This document shows, in pieces, positions 1 through 9,480 of a stretch of 27,227 nucleotides of DNA (positions are counted from its first letter, which is position 1; each line of letters opens with the position of its first letter). Under the pieces are notes generated by a model. It ran no database searches. It was not told the origin of the DNA and saw only the letters and a list, made by a program, of their open reading frames with translations. Source of the stretch: Fragilaria radians (Eukaryota > Bacillariophyta > Fragilariophyceae > Fragilariales > Fragilariaceae). The position numbers and the translations under genes are program-made. The stretch covers positions 1 through 27,227 of the forward strand of contig CAAAJI010000648.1 in the NCBI GenBank assembly GCA_900642245.1. The letters run 5' to 3'.

Positions 1-534
1 AAATAGAGCCTTACTACCGGCGTATCCATAATGGCCGGCAAAATTCTTATTGGTAATCGAACCCAACCAACTGGATATTCCCAACACCATACAGTCTTCA
101 GCAAGGCAATTGCCAGCCAAAAGCTTGCCAGTCAATTCCATGGGATGAAGAGCATTAATGTAACAACACTCGGCAACACTCCGTGCCGAAAAGCACTTGG
201 CATAAAATGTTGACTCAAAGAAGTCTCCTTCTTTCACATCCTTTGGATTGAAACCAGCATTATGAATAATGACATTTAATTTGGCTGTTGATATTGCTGT
301 TGTTGTTCCTACAAGAAGTTGAACGAGAGAATCCACACTAGTAGAATTCTGCAAATCCAATGGATATACTGTAACATTTTGAGCTTCAAGGACATCAGCA
401 GGAATTGATTCAATTCGACGTGCTGTCGTCACAACATTCCAAGCACCTGTATCAGAGGGAGCATTCACAAAGCATCGAACGAGGGCCAATCCAAGACCGC
501 GGTTACCACCAGTTATCAAAATTGTTTTGGTCAT
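1..534 (-). CDS. Short-chain dehydrogenase/reductase (SDR), 3' end outside window
   Basis: Reading the minus strand from the ATG at 534 to the window edge gives 178 codons without a stop. I see the N-terminal nucleotide-binding motif TGGNRGLG (residues 8-15), the IHNAG motif (NAG at 92-94), a candidate structural Asn (N127), a Ser cluster SSWLGS (154-159) and the active-site YxxxK (Y171, K175, in YGYAGSKAL). These fix it as a classical Rossmann-fold NAD(P)H-dependent SDR. The SSxxGSI...YGYxxSKAL pattern resembles the C-factor/sniffer-like branch (family knowledge, not tested). The substrate cannot be told. About 60-90 C-terminal residues are missing at the window edge. No signal peptide is visible, so it is probably cytosolic. 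It is transcribed divergently from protease copy 1, with about 0.9 kb between their start codons. Confidence 0.9.
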   Translation of the reverse strand, partial: MTKTILITGGNRGLGLALVRCFVNAPSDTGAWNVVTTARRIESIPADVLEAQNVTVYPLDLQNSTSVDSLVQLLVGTTTAISTAKLNVIIHNAGFNPKDVKEGDFFESTFYAKCFSARSVAECCYINALHPMELTGKLLAGNCLAEDCMVLGISSWLGSITNKNFAGHYGYAGSKALF

Positions 535-1454
535 CGGTTTGATTGGTATCTTTATGGATCCAAACTGTACAACTGTACCGGTAAATAACATTTATTGCTA
601 CGAATTCTCCAGAATTATTAACGGAAACCTGGAACGCGATCTTGAATATTATATACATTTCTCAACCGAGATCGATTTAACATTCCTAATTTGTTCTACT
701 TTGGAATAAACTGAGCACTTATTTAGAAAATATAGGGAATTTTTCAAGTTACAATTGTTAATCCTTTGGGCATTAGTGTCCTTTTGTTGTCATATATGCC
801 AGAGAGAAAAAAATAGGGTTCGTCTGGTCAATACATGGGACAATGATGCAATACAGCATGCTGCAATTAAAAGGTTTCAAGTTGATTTCTAACCTTGGGA
901 AGGGTTCAATTTTTCCCTACAGAACACAAGGGGATTGCTACTATTTTGGTTCGAACGATTTTTTATCATCTAATGTGGCTAATAGTTCAAGTAGTAAGAA
1001 AACGTCGGACTTGGATGCATGTTTCATAGATTCCAATTTAACAGCGTCCATTCAACAAGCCATTGTAACAGACTCGTTTTATTTTGTCATTAAGCTGACA
1101 ATACTGCAAAGTATAAACATGAAATTCTTCCCTATAGATGAAAATGTATGCTGTTACTAGATATATGCATGAGTTGTAGAGAATGGCACCATGTCGCGAA
1201 TTAAAGCATGAAGCACGAATCTTATCTAATAATACAATCATTGTGACGTTGTTATGTCAAAACGTCCACTGCTTTTATCCAGACTTTACAGTATTTGCAT
1301 ATTGATTTTGCTCAAAGTTAGCCAATTTTCAACAGCCGTTATTCAATCGTTCCAAACCTGTACATGGTGCAGTCTCGAAGCTTTCGTGAAAATATACAAG
1401 ACCCCCTTTGTCATACATGGTTCCTATAAAGATTGGCTCATCGGAGCTTCATTC
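535..1454. other. Divergent intergenic region between SDR and protease copy 1
   Basis: This spacer separates the divergent SDR and protease genes and should hold both promoters. I find no convincing coding signal: the open frames at 527-709, 843-1160 and 1038-1241 (minus) have no recognisable domain. The last 150 bases share short blocks with the regions before copies 2 and 3, for example ccgttattcaRtcgtt at about 1338 and 15404. The duplicated unit therefore starts upstream of the ATG. The reading frame of exon 1 stays open back to 1254, but this extension is not conserved in the other copies. Confidence 0.5.
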
Positions 1455-4400
1455 ATGTCGATAATGATACATAGTATTGTTGCTAAGACAAATGGACTAT
1501 TCTTCCACATATGTAGGCTGATAATAACACATTCACCTTCTCTTCTCCTTTTTGGTATTGTCGTTTCCTCAGAATCGCTTTCAAGATCTATATTTGACGA
1601 GTCGGTGGTCCAACCTCGAATCGTCGGTGGAGAACAGGCGCAGTCTGGGAGATATCCCTTTGTAGTTAGTCTTACTCGAAACTCCGTCGCCTTTTGTGGA
1701 GGTGCGTACGAGCAATAGCAGTAACATAATCAATAACAATGCTGCAAACCTTACTCAATGACTAACTTGGGCACACATTTCTCCCCTCTGTAGGGTCACT
1801 TATTAGTCCAGACGTTGTATTGACAGCGGCACATTGTGGCAAACAGGGAGAAGTATACGTCGAAATTGGAAGAGAGGACAAGTCTGACACTTCCTCGTCC
1901 TTTGAAACGATTCAAGTTAAAACAGAATTTCCGCATCCATGGTATTTGGATGATGTGTCTGTTCGATATGATCAATTGATCATGATATTATCTTCCCCAA
2001 GTACCTATACACCAATTCAAGTTAACTTTGATCCGAACATACCGAGTCCCGATCAATATGCCACCATTATGGGTTGGGGATTGACAAGATCTGGCGAGGA
2101 TGATTCGGCATCACCAACCTTACTTGAAGCAAGTGTGCAAATATTGAAGAATAGCGATTGTGAACAATCTTCAATTCCATTTTTTCCCTGGACCAGTTAT
2201 CAGGGACAAATCACTGAGGATATGGTGTGTGCCTATGCATCTGGAAAGGATGCTTGTCAGGGAGATTCGGGTGGACCCTTGATCGTGGAAGCATCGGATG
2301 GATCTGATTTACAAGTTGGAGTTGTCAGTTGGGGATATGGATGTGCACAAGAAAACTTCCCCGGTGTTTATTCGCGAACTTCCTTCGATCAAGGTTGGAT
2401 GACATCCATGGTGTGTCAGCACTCGGTATCCCCTCCAGAATACTTCCAATGTAAGAACGAAACTCTGAATGATGATCAGTTGGATAGCGACGATGCCTTC
2501 AATGCCACTGCAGTTCCTTCACAGGCTCCGTCAGTGGACGGTGACTCACTAACTGGAACGATTCAAATTCGAATGGATCGCTTTCCTAAGGATATTGGAT
2601 GGTACCTAGATTTGATCTCGGATCCCGTGGTGAGGGTAGCTCAACGAATGCCCGGAGTTTACAAGACTCCCTTTGCTCTTGTAGAGGAAGCTATCACTCT
2701 ATTACCGGATCAGCTTTATTCCTTTGTCATTTTTGATATTAATAGAGATGGTCTTTGTTGTACATATGGAGAAGGTGGTTACCAAATATTAGTTGGAAAT
2801 TCTGTCGTTTACACCAATGATGGAAAATTTCAAATTGGTATGGATGCCACATTTTATGCAAGCGAAACGAAGGTAACAGAAATGATGCCAAAGAATAACT
2901 CATCATCTGACCTAGAACTAGTATTGGAGATTCTTTTTGACAAGTTTCCTGAGGATGTAGGTTGGATTCTGACATACCTTAATGACTCTGAGGAGAAAGT
3001 TGAAGAAATTGTGGCATTTAAACTAAGTGGATCCTACGACAATTCCTCCAGTGGCCTACTCGTTCAGGAATCTATTTTCTTACCTTCGGCTGGATATTAT
3101 AAGTTTCATTTTCTTGATTTGTTCGCCGATGGAATTTGTTGTGATTACGGCAGAGGATACTATCGCCTATTCAAAGGTAGAGTGGAAAATGGAAATGTTT
3201 TAGTGGAAGGCACTGGAATTGGTTTGAGTCGTGAAACAACGAGCTTTCTTGTTGATGAAGGAAGTGTAGATGACGAGACCCATGTAAATAATGTTACAAG
3301 CATTCAAACGAAAGCCAAAATCACAATCATTCCTGGTTCCAGTTCAGAAGACATTGGTTGGAGCCTAAGAGATTCACACGGCAAGGAGTTATTATCGAAA
3401 CCCATTGGTTCTTATCAAAGTACGAATCGTATTCAAGAGTTTATGGAACTGGAGCCTGGAACTAGTTTCTATGAATTCGAAATCATAGATCACTCAGGAA
3501 ATGGCATGGTTACTTCTGAAATTTTCGGATTAGAAACTTGGAATGGTCTTGTAGGTTACAGCTTTGGATTTCAGCCCTCTCAAACAACCTACTTTGTCCC
3601 TCCGGGAGACTTTCTCATGACGTTGAAGGTTCAAACAGATTCCAATCCAAAGGAAATTTTCTGGCGATTGGAACGACTTGACTTGGATGAGTTAGTAACT
3701 GTTGCATTACTACCAGTTAGTTTTTATACAGTTTCCTTGACAACTATTTCTCATGAATTTTTGATTTCCAAGGGAGGATTTTATCGATTTACAATTCAAG
3801 ACGTCAGCAGTGATGGTATTTGTTGTACCAACGGTGAAGGCTTAGTTGAAATAACTTTGGGACAGGACAACGAGGTTGTGGCAAAACAAAAAGGAAATTA
3901 CACCGACAGTATGGCGATTCACTTTCTAGCCGAACTATCTGACGACCAAGCATCGTATTCCAATCCCCGAATTCTAACACTGGTCTTGAAATTCGATGAG
4001 CGCCCTGAAGATATCTCATGGGTTTTGAGGCAGGAGGAGGACGCCACTGCCTCCACTCGAGGTATATCCTCGTCTCAATGGAAGATGGTTGGCTTTGGAC
4101 CGCAGCTTAGTTACTCCTCATTTCTGGCCAGCAAGTCTGTGACTGAATCAATACCAATTGAGGACATACCCAAAGGTTCGACGAGAAACTTTCAACTAGT
4201 TATATTTGATGCATCAGGAGATGGACTGTGCTGTAAATCAGGAAATGGAGAGTATGCTCTCTACGACGGAAAGCCTAATGTTTGGAATTCGTCACTTTTG
4301 CTGTCGGGGAATGCCAAAGACAAGTCAAGAGTCGTCCATTCCTTTTCCTTGTCCTATGATGGATCAGTTTTGACATCGCAGGAAGGGAAAAGTTATGCTA

Positions 4401-4483
4401 CCCGACCAGGGTATGGCTTTTGGACCACGTGGTGGTTTTCAGCATTGCTTCTTCTTCTCCTTCTTTTCAATTTTGTTGCTTAA
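1455..4483 (+). CDS. Trypsin-like serine protease with five DGxCC-type repeats, copy 1
   Basis: Join 1455-1701 and 1794-4483, 978 residues. The start is the first ATG that is positionally conserved in all three copies and makes exon 1 247 nt in each. Order of parts: hydrophobic signal segment (about 15-37); propeptide; activation site R55|IVGG; protease domain 56-291 with H96 (TAAHC), D142 (YDQLIMIL) and S241 (GDSGGP). D235, six residues before the Ser, with SWG and PGVY, predicts cleavage after Lys/Arg as in trypsin. Five repeats follow, at about 335-439, 456-571, 589-687, 690-797 and 809-938. Each begins with a PxDIxW-like motif and ends with D..xDG[IL]CCxxGxG, except repeat 3, which has lost it. 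The C-terminus (959-978) is hydrophobic. It is predicted to be secreted or surface-anchored. Its partners and substrate are unknown. The frame is intact. Confidence 0.93.
1702..1793 (+). other. Phase-1 intron of protease copy 1
   Basis: The 92-nt GT-AG intron has donor GTGCGTACG and acceptor CTCTGTAG. A branch-point-like ACTAAC lies about 28 nt before the acceptor. Splicing joins GGA-G to GG-TCA and restores the chymotrypsin-fold motif CGGSLISPDVVLTAAHC, which is interrupted otherwise. If the intron is retained, translation stops four codons past the donor (TAG at 1716). Confidence 0.93.
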
Positions 4484-4789
4484 ATTTGTGTTCATGCTAC
4501 AATTCACAAGTTATTCTACAGCCATTTACCTACGTTCGTGTTGTGGACTTGATTAGCGGTGAGGAAATACGAAGTTTGTTTTCTGAAATTAATTATCTGT
4601 GGAAGTGGAAGCCACGATGATTGTATCTAGCAATAAAAACATCCCCTCAGCATTCCCGTAGAGAGTGTCCTACTTACTCTAGGTCATTCAGCGCGTGAAA
4701 CGCAGGCCCTCTGAAATAGTAATTCAAAAATCTATTCTAGCATTACACATTTAAGAATAAATTATTATATAATTCCTCATTTTGTTGAA
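4484..4789 (+). other. 3' flank of protease copy 1
   Basis: Non-coding sequence after the TAA. A possible AATAAA polyadenylation signal lies at 4632-4637, about 150 nt past the stop. The block aggtcattcagcg at 4681-4693 recurs at 26738-26750, at nearly the same distance from the stop of copy 3 (198 and 201 nt). The ancestral duplication therefore included at least 200 nt of downstream DNA. Confidence 0.55.
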
Positions 4790-5850
4790 TCACAGAATGA
4801 CTTAATTGTGGAATAAGTCATATTTCATGCTGGAAGACTGCTGTGTTGGTAATTTTTAGTATACGCAAATCCAGAAACAGTAAATTGCCGTTCACTGATG
4901 TTGCTTGTAGGACAAAAGAATCTTATATCAATATTTTTTCTGCTTCATTGAGCTTGACTAAATCTTCATCCTGGAATGTCTTTGTTATGGTATTGAGGTC
5001 ATCCAGAATTTTTAGAAGTGTAATACAAGACCAGTCTTCTGCTGGAGACAACTGAAGCTCACCTGGTACAATATTTGAAACTGATTCAATTTTGAGCAGT
5101 TCAAAGTACCTACATATTATTTCTCTTGTTGATAACCAGCAAGTTGCAAGGCATAAAAGTGGCAATAAATGTGCGTGATTACGAAATGCAGCTTGCCCTT
5201 TAATTGTCCGCAAATAGCACATGTAGCCAATAATATATCAATTAATAGGGGAAATGATGACAAAATAGCCTTCACCCTCAGGTTCAGTCTATGGTTAGCA
5301 CATCCAACAAAGAATAAACTTCCCATCTTTGTAAGGCTTCAATTTGTGGAGCAGTTATCTCCAATAGTACAAGCAACATTTGAATAATCTTTTCCATAAA
5401 AGTTGAGAATCCCATGCATGAACTTTTTGTGAGATTGAGCATCTAGATGTTTATCATCTGATAGTGGAACAAATGATAGCATGACTTGAGAGTATCCAGA
5501 GGCTTGCTAGATATCAGGCCATGTTGCAAATCCAATAAAAAAGTGGGTACTCCAGCGATCAAAAACCAAAGCAAACACATTAGTTAGTGATTCCTTTATT
5601 TTTGTTCCACAGATATTCTTGATTTAAGCAACCCTTTCATATGTAAAAAAGACTTCAAAATATGAAGAAATTGCTTAGCAAACGGACCTAAAATGTAGTC
5701 TTCATCAAACTGCTTGTTTTCGGCATCAAATTCATCAAGACTTAGTTTTTTCCCCATTAATTATGTGATAGAATTGAGGATGCAACGTTTTAATTTTCAT
5801 AAAAGGCAAATTAGTTAAAGGCACACATAAAATTTCAGTCGTGAATTTAG
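4790..5850 (-). pseudogene. hAT-superfamily transposase relic
   Basis: Three-frame reading of the minus strand gives a chain of hAT-like segments joined by frameshifts and stops. Going 5' to 3', these are FALVFDRWSTHFFIGF (about 5530-5575), a segment with GDNCSTN (about 5360), VGCANHRLNLRVKAI (about 5280-5320), a WLSTREIICRYFELL segment (about 5090-5130), and the C-terminal dimerisation motif CPTSNISERQFTVSGF (about 4865-4910). The CANHRLNL and PTSNxxER signatures are characteristic of hAT transposases (family knowledge). In-frame stops follow WPDI and GDNCSTN, and a frameshift lies near 5190, so it is inactive. A further open stretch upstream (5720-5850) may be the N-terminal part. I could not find terminal inverted repeats or target duplications. 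Confidence 0.75.
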
Positions 5851-6640
5851 GAAAATTTGATTAAACATCTTTTTGAGTTTGAGTCATCATGATCTCTGGT
5901 TTTTGAGATAGAAAAAAAAAGAAAAATCGAGATGGTATTATAAATCCAGACAGCTCTGATTAACCAACAATGCACATGTACAGTTTTTCAAGTTGTCCTT
6001 CAGCGTTTCAATTAGTTGAGAAAACATTATCACAAGCGCTTGCACATAAGGTTTCTCTCCTAGAGATGCCCTAGGAGTTTTTGAAAGTAGAAACCATGAC
6101 AAATTAAGTATGTGACATACAGTACAATTGCTGTTCACCTAGCATAACTATTTGGTTACATGCAGGTTTGAGTCAAAAAATGTCCAGACCTAGTCAGAAG
6201 ACCGTTTTGGTTGTTCACCTATGCATTTAATGACTCTTTGTTTTGATGAACCTTTTAATGAGTGCCAATCTATGGTTTTAGTAATTACTTTTGACAAGGT
6301 CAGAGTTTTACAAGGGTTGGTAGATGTTGATTGGTAAATAGCAATGTCAATGGATAACCTAGAGAATATTGTAAAAGATTGATGGCCTACCTTTGTGCCC
6401 AAGGGGCGTCCTAAGCAAAATAGAACAGTCCCCTTCTGCTGCCTCCATGCTTCCATTGGACCTAAGTAGTGAACCAAGTTATGCAACTACTGTTGTGACT
6501 ACATCATCTTAATTTACTGGCAAGAGTTTGCAGATATTGTATCCTTCTTCAGATCCATCCTCCAAAACATATTCATTGATTCACCTTTCACTGCTTATTT
6601 AAGCGCCTTTAGCTGCGTGACTTCCCTACCATCATAACAC
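5851..6640. other. Unassigned spacer sequence
   Basis: There are no recognisable genes here. Minus-strand open frames at 5938-6138 (66 codons) and 6190-6486 (98 codons) have no motif I know and may be either decayed transposon sequence or chance. The region lies between the hAT relic and the Gypsy relic and could contain the ends of either. Confidence 0.4.
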
Positions 6641-7970
6641 TAGCAGAACACAACATCAGCAACTTCCATGAACGTATCAGAACATTCATGAACAATGAAA
6701 ATCTACTGATTGGCCTGATGAAGGACAAGCTCCTTGTACAATTTCTGAATTAGGAATTCGAAAACCTTAACCCTAAGCAAGCAACTTTTTTCACCGAGAA
6801 CAGCCCCGATGTCCAGCACCATATCTAAACTCGAGGACGATTGGTCAGTTGATACACCACCCAACAGGCATACTCCTAAGCGTCAAAAAACTAATGATGA
6901 GATTAAAATTTAGATCTCTTATCCTAAGACACCTTCCAGGGAAGATCATGTTCTTCATATCATGCTTCTCCAGATGATCCTATCCACCAATGACACTGAT
7001 ATCAATGTCCTAAACAGCGTGGAGAAGCCCTCAAGGAGTCTACAATGGTTGATCTCACCAATGAAGCATTTCACAAGAATCACTTCAACCTCAAGTATAA
7101 GTACACTGGTAACCATGATGACCGTCAGTCAAAGGTTGTCATCATTCATCTAAGCCATGGCATTACATCTGAAAGAAACCTCAAGAAAGGCAGGAAAGTA
7201 ATGGATTCACTCAAGTATTTCCTTCCTGTATGGACGCCAAATATACCACCAAAATTGTAAATCAAAGCCTCAAAAACATGACTAAGAGACTTAAAGTTAC
7301 CCTGTTTCGACTCCAAACCATCCCAATGAAAGTAATTGAAGGCCAGTTCCACTACAGGACAAGAGTGTTTGGTTTAGAGATCAAGTCCCAGGATGTAAAA
7401 GTCATGATGGATTCCATCAAATCTTTGGTACCGCCAGGAGATTTTGTCCCCTTTCAACTTTGTCACACAAATGAACCAGCGTACCATAAAGCATTAAAGC
7501 ATGTCACTTCCAAGAACAAAAACACATGGATAATCCTCATCAACAGCGTATCTGAAGGCGCATTTTTTAAACCTTGAAGGAGCCCTTAAAGCGTCACTCC
7601 ATATCCAGCATATCACTCACAACCCCATCAACCACACTATGCCAATCCTAATTCCCAAATCCCAATATGATCAAGTTAGAGCCCGGATAAAGGTAGAACT
7701 TCAGAACCTGAGTGCTACATTAGACCCAGAGGACAAAAGACTATTTGACATCAACCCAGAAGTTGCATATCTTGCAAGAGACAACATGTCAAGCAGCAGA
7801 GATTCATACTCCTCCCAAAGCATCTCCTCGATTATGAGCTTTGAAATTGAGGAGATAACCATTCTACCTCACCTGGATGTTACTCCTATTCCAACCCCAG
7901 CCACACCCTCTGAAGTTTCTGAACCATCTACTGTGACTGCAACTTCAGAAGTCGAAATCGTTTGATCGGA
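6640..7970 (+). pseudogene. Gag-like region of a Ty3/Gypsy-type retroelement relic
   Basis: A coding-like chain runs through several frames. It starts around 6660, has an ATG at 6810 (MSSTISKLEDDWSV...), stops at TAG 6911, shifts frame near 7030, meets a TAA at 7258 and shifts again near 7566 in a T-run (EGAFF to LEGALKASLH...). It then continues to a TGA at 7963. The later part (7639-7965) has a Ser/Thr/Pro-rich tail. No zinc knuckle is visible. I assign it as gag-like from its position directly ahead of a Gypsy integrase on the same strand and from the shared state of decay. The sequence alone does not prove that role. Confidence 0.5.
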
Positions 7971-8002
7971 AATCAAGCGATACCAGGAGGAAATGCTCCA
8001 AT

Positions 8003-9093
8003 ATGTCAACAAGATGGATCGTTTTCAAACCCTCCTATAGACCATCCTTCTCCAAGTGGGAAACCCAGCCCCTCCTTCTTTCAATTTACCCAGCAAGAAG
8101 ACTGAGTCCCATGAAGGGAGGCACCGCAAACGCAAATGACTCAACCAAACACAACAAAAGCAACAGCGTATCATGCAGGCCTACAAACACACTCCAGGAG
8201 ACACGGGCAGGAGTACTATCACAAAGGAATCAACTTAAGAAGTGGAAGAAGAAAGTAATCATAACAACCATAATGAAGAACACACACAACAACAAGAACA
8301 AGTCACCAACAGCAGAAGACCATACACAGTTACAACAAAACATGAAAAGGAACTTTCCTTACATGCGCTCACAATGTGTGATCCAGCAACTGGTTGGTTT
8401 GAAGTAGCTGAAATCAAGGATAAAACAGCCAAAGCAACAGCAAAAATATTAGACCAAACATGGTTTTGTCGTTATCCACGCACAAAGAGGTGGATTAGTG
8501 ACGATTGAAATGAATTTCTTGGTAAAGATTTTCAAGAACTCTTACAATTCTATGGGGTAAAATCAGTACCTACAACTGTTAAGAACCCTCAAGCTAATTT
8601 TGTTGAACGTGTTCACCAAACCTTAGGGAACATGTTACGTTCTTATGAACTTGAAGATCATGATTTTGATTATCAAGATCCATGGTTGCAAATTTTCGCT
8701 AATTGCACCTGGGCTATATGCTCTACAGTACACACTGTACTAAATGCTACACCAGCACAAATTGTTTTTGGAAGAGACATGCAGTTTGATTTATCTTTTA
8801 CTACTGAGTGTAAAGAAATCAAAAAACGTGAACAAGAGGCCTCAGATGCCAATACACACAAAAATCTCTAAAAGAGTTAAACATGAATACAAGGTCAATG
8901 ATCAAGTATTACTTTACAGAGGAATACTTCAAAGGAAGTTAAGCCCAAAAGGGACGGACCGTACCAAGTAGTGCAAGTTTATTCCAACAGCACCCTTAAG
9001 ATACAAAAAGGTATCTACGTACAGCGCGTATCTATACGCAGATGCGTTCCGTACGCAATGGCACCGTTAGAGGAAGCGAATGACATAAAATGA
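8003..9093 (+). pseudogene. Ty3/Gypsy integrase relic
   Basis: This is a frame-broken integrase core and C-terminal domain. The first catalytic Asp sits in MCDPATGWFE (about 8378). The second lies in WISDD at 8491-8505, directly followed by a stop where Gypsy elements normally read SDxGxEF. The Glu is in NPQANFVERVHQTLGNML (about 8590-8640). Next come TPAQIVFGRDM (8749-8781) and, after frameshifts near 8865 and 8940, a PKRDGPYQVVQVY...VSIRRCVPY segment typical of the Gypsy integrase C-terminus. It ends at TGA 9091. Aspartic protease, reverse transcriptase and RNase H are absent between the gag-like part and this region, so the element is internally deleted and dead. No LTR was recognised. Confidence 0.85.
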
Positions 9094-9480
9094 ATCCTAT
9101 CAAGACTAGGACACAAGACTAATCTTGTTAAAGACAAATAGTTAGTTAAACTAACTAGTCACAAGACTCTTGGATAAACTTCAAGAGAAGCAACCTTTTC
9201 AATAAGAGAAGGTTAGCCTTTCAAGAGATGGTTTAGTTCTAGAGTTAATATCCTTGTGCTATAATTTTTATTTCTAATCTCTACATCTTTATCATTTTTA
9301 CTTACCTACTCTTCCAGGTTAAGTCATTGTCATCTGAACAAAGCATTCTTGCATGGTTTCAATGCTTGTAACTAGCATCCTCATTTGGTCAGCTTGCGAG
9401 AGTACCAACGCGGTGAGTTGTTCCATGCAAATCCCCGCAACAGAAGAGATGGGAGAGTCAGCATCACGAGGATCGTGAGC
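9094..9480. other. Spacer after the Gypsy relic
   Basis: AT-rich sequence that may include part of the Gypsy 3' end. A perfect inverted repeat, tagttagtt-a-aactaacta, lies at about 9139-9157. On the minus strand 9319-9480 reads as a coding-like stretch ending in QADQMRMLVTSIETMQE, with no assignable family. No gene is supported. Confidence 0.35.

Noticed and set aside
843..1160. Plus-strand open frame of 105 codons upstream of protease copy 1
   Set aside because: Low-complexity, Ser/Phe-rich product with no motif and no conserved counterpart before copies 2 and 3.
1254..1454. Longer N-terminus for protease copy 1 from the ATG at 1254
   Set aside because: The 67-residue extension is not conserved in the other copies, whereas the ATG at 1455 is conserved and gives equal exon lengths.
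2739..4019. Antisense frames inside the protease genes (also at 16328-16522, 17824-18036, 24763-24999 and 25761-25976)
   Set aside because: They recur only because the sense sequence is conserved between copies. Their products have no domain and no start context of their own.
9139..9157. Perfect 9-bp inverted repeat as a terminator or regulatory site
   Set aside because: It is AT-rich and short, with no gene end nearby except a dead integrase, so it is probably chance or LTR structure.
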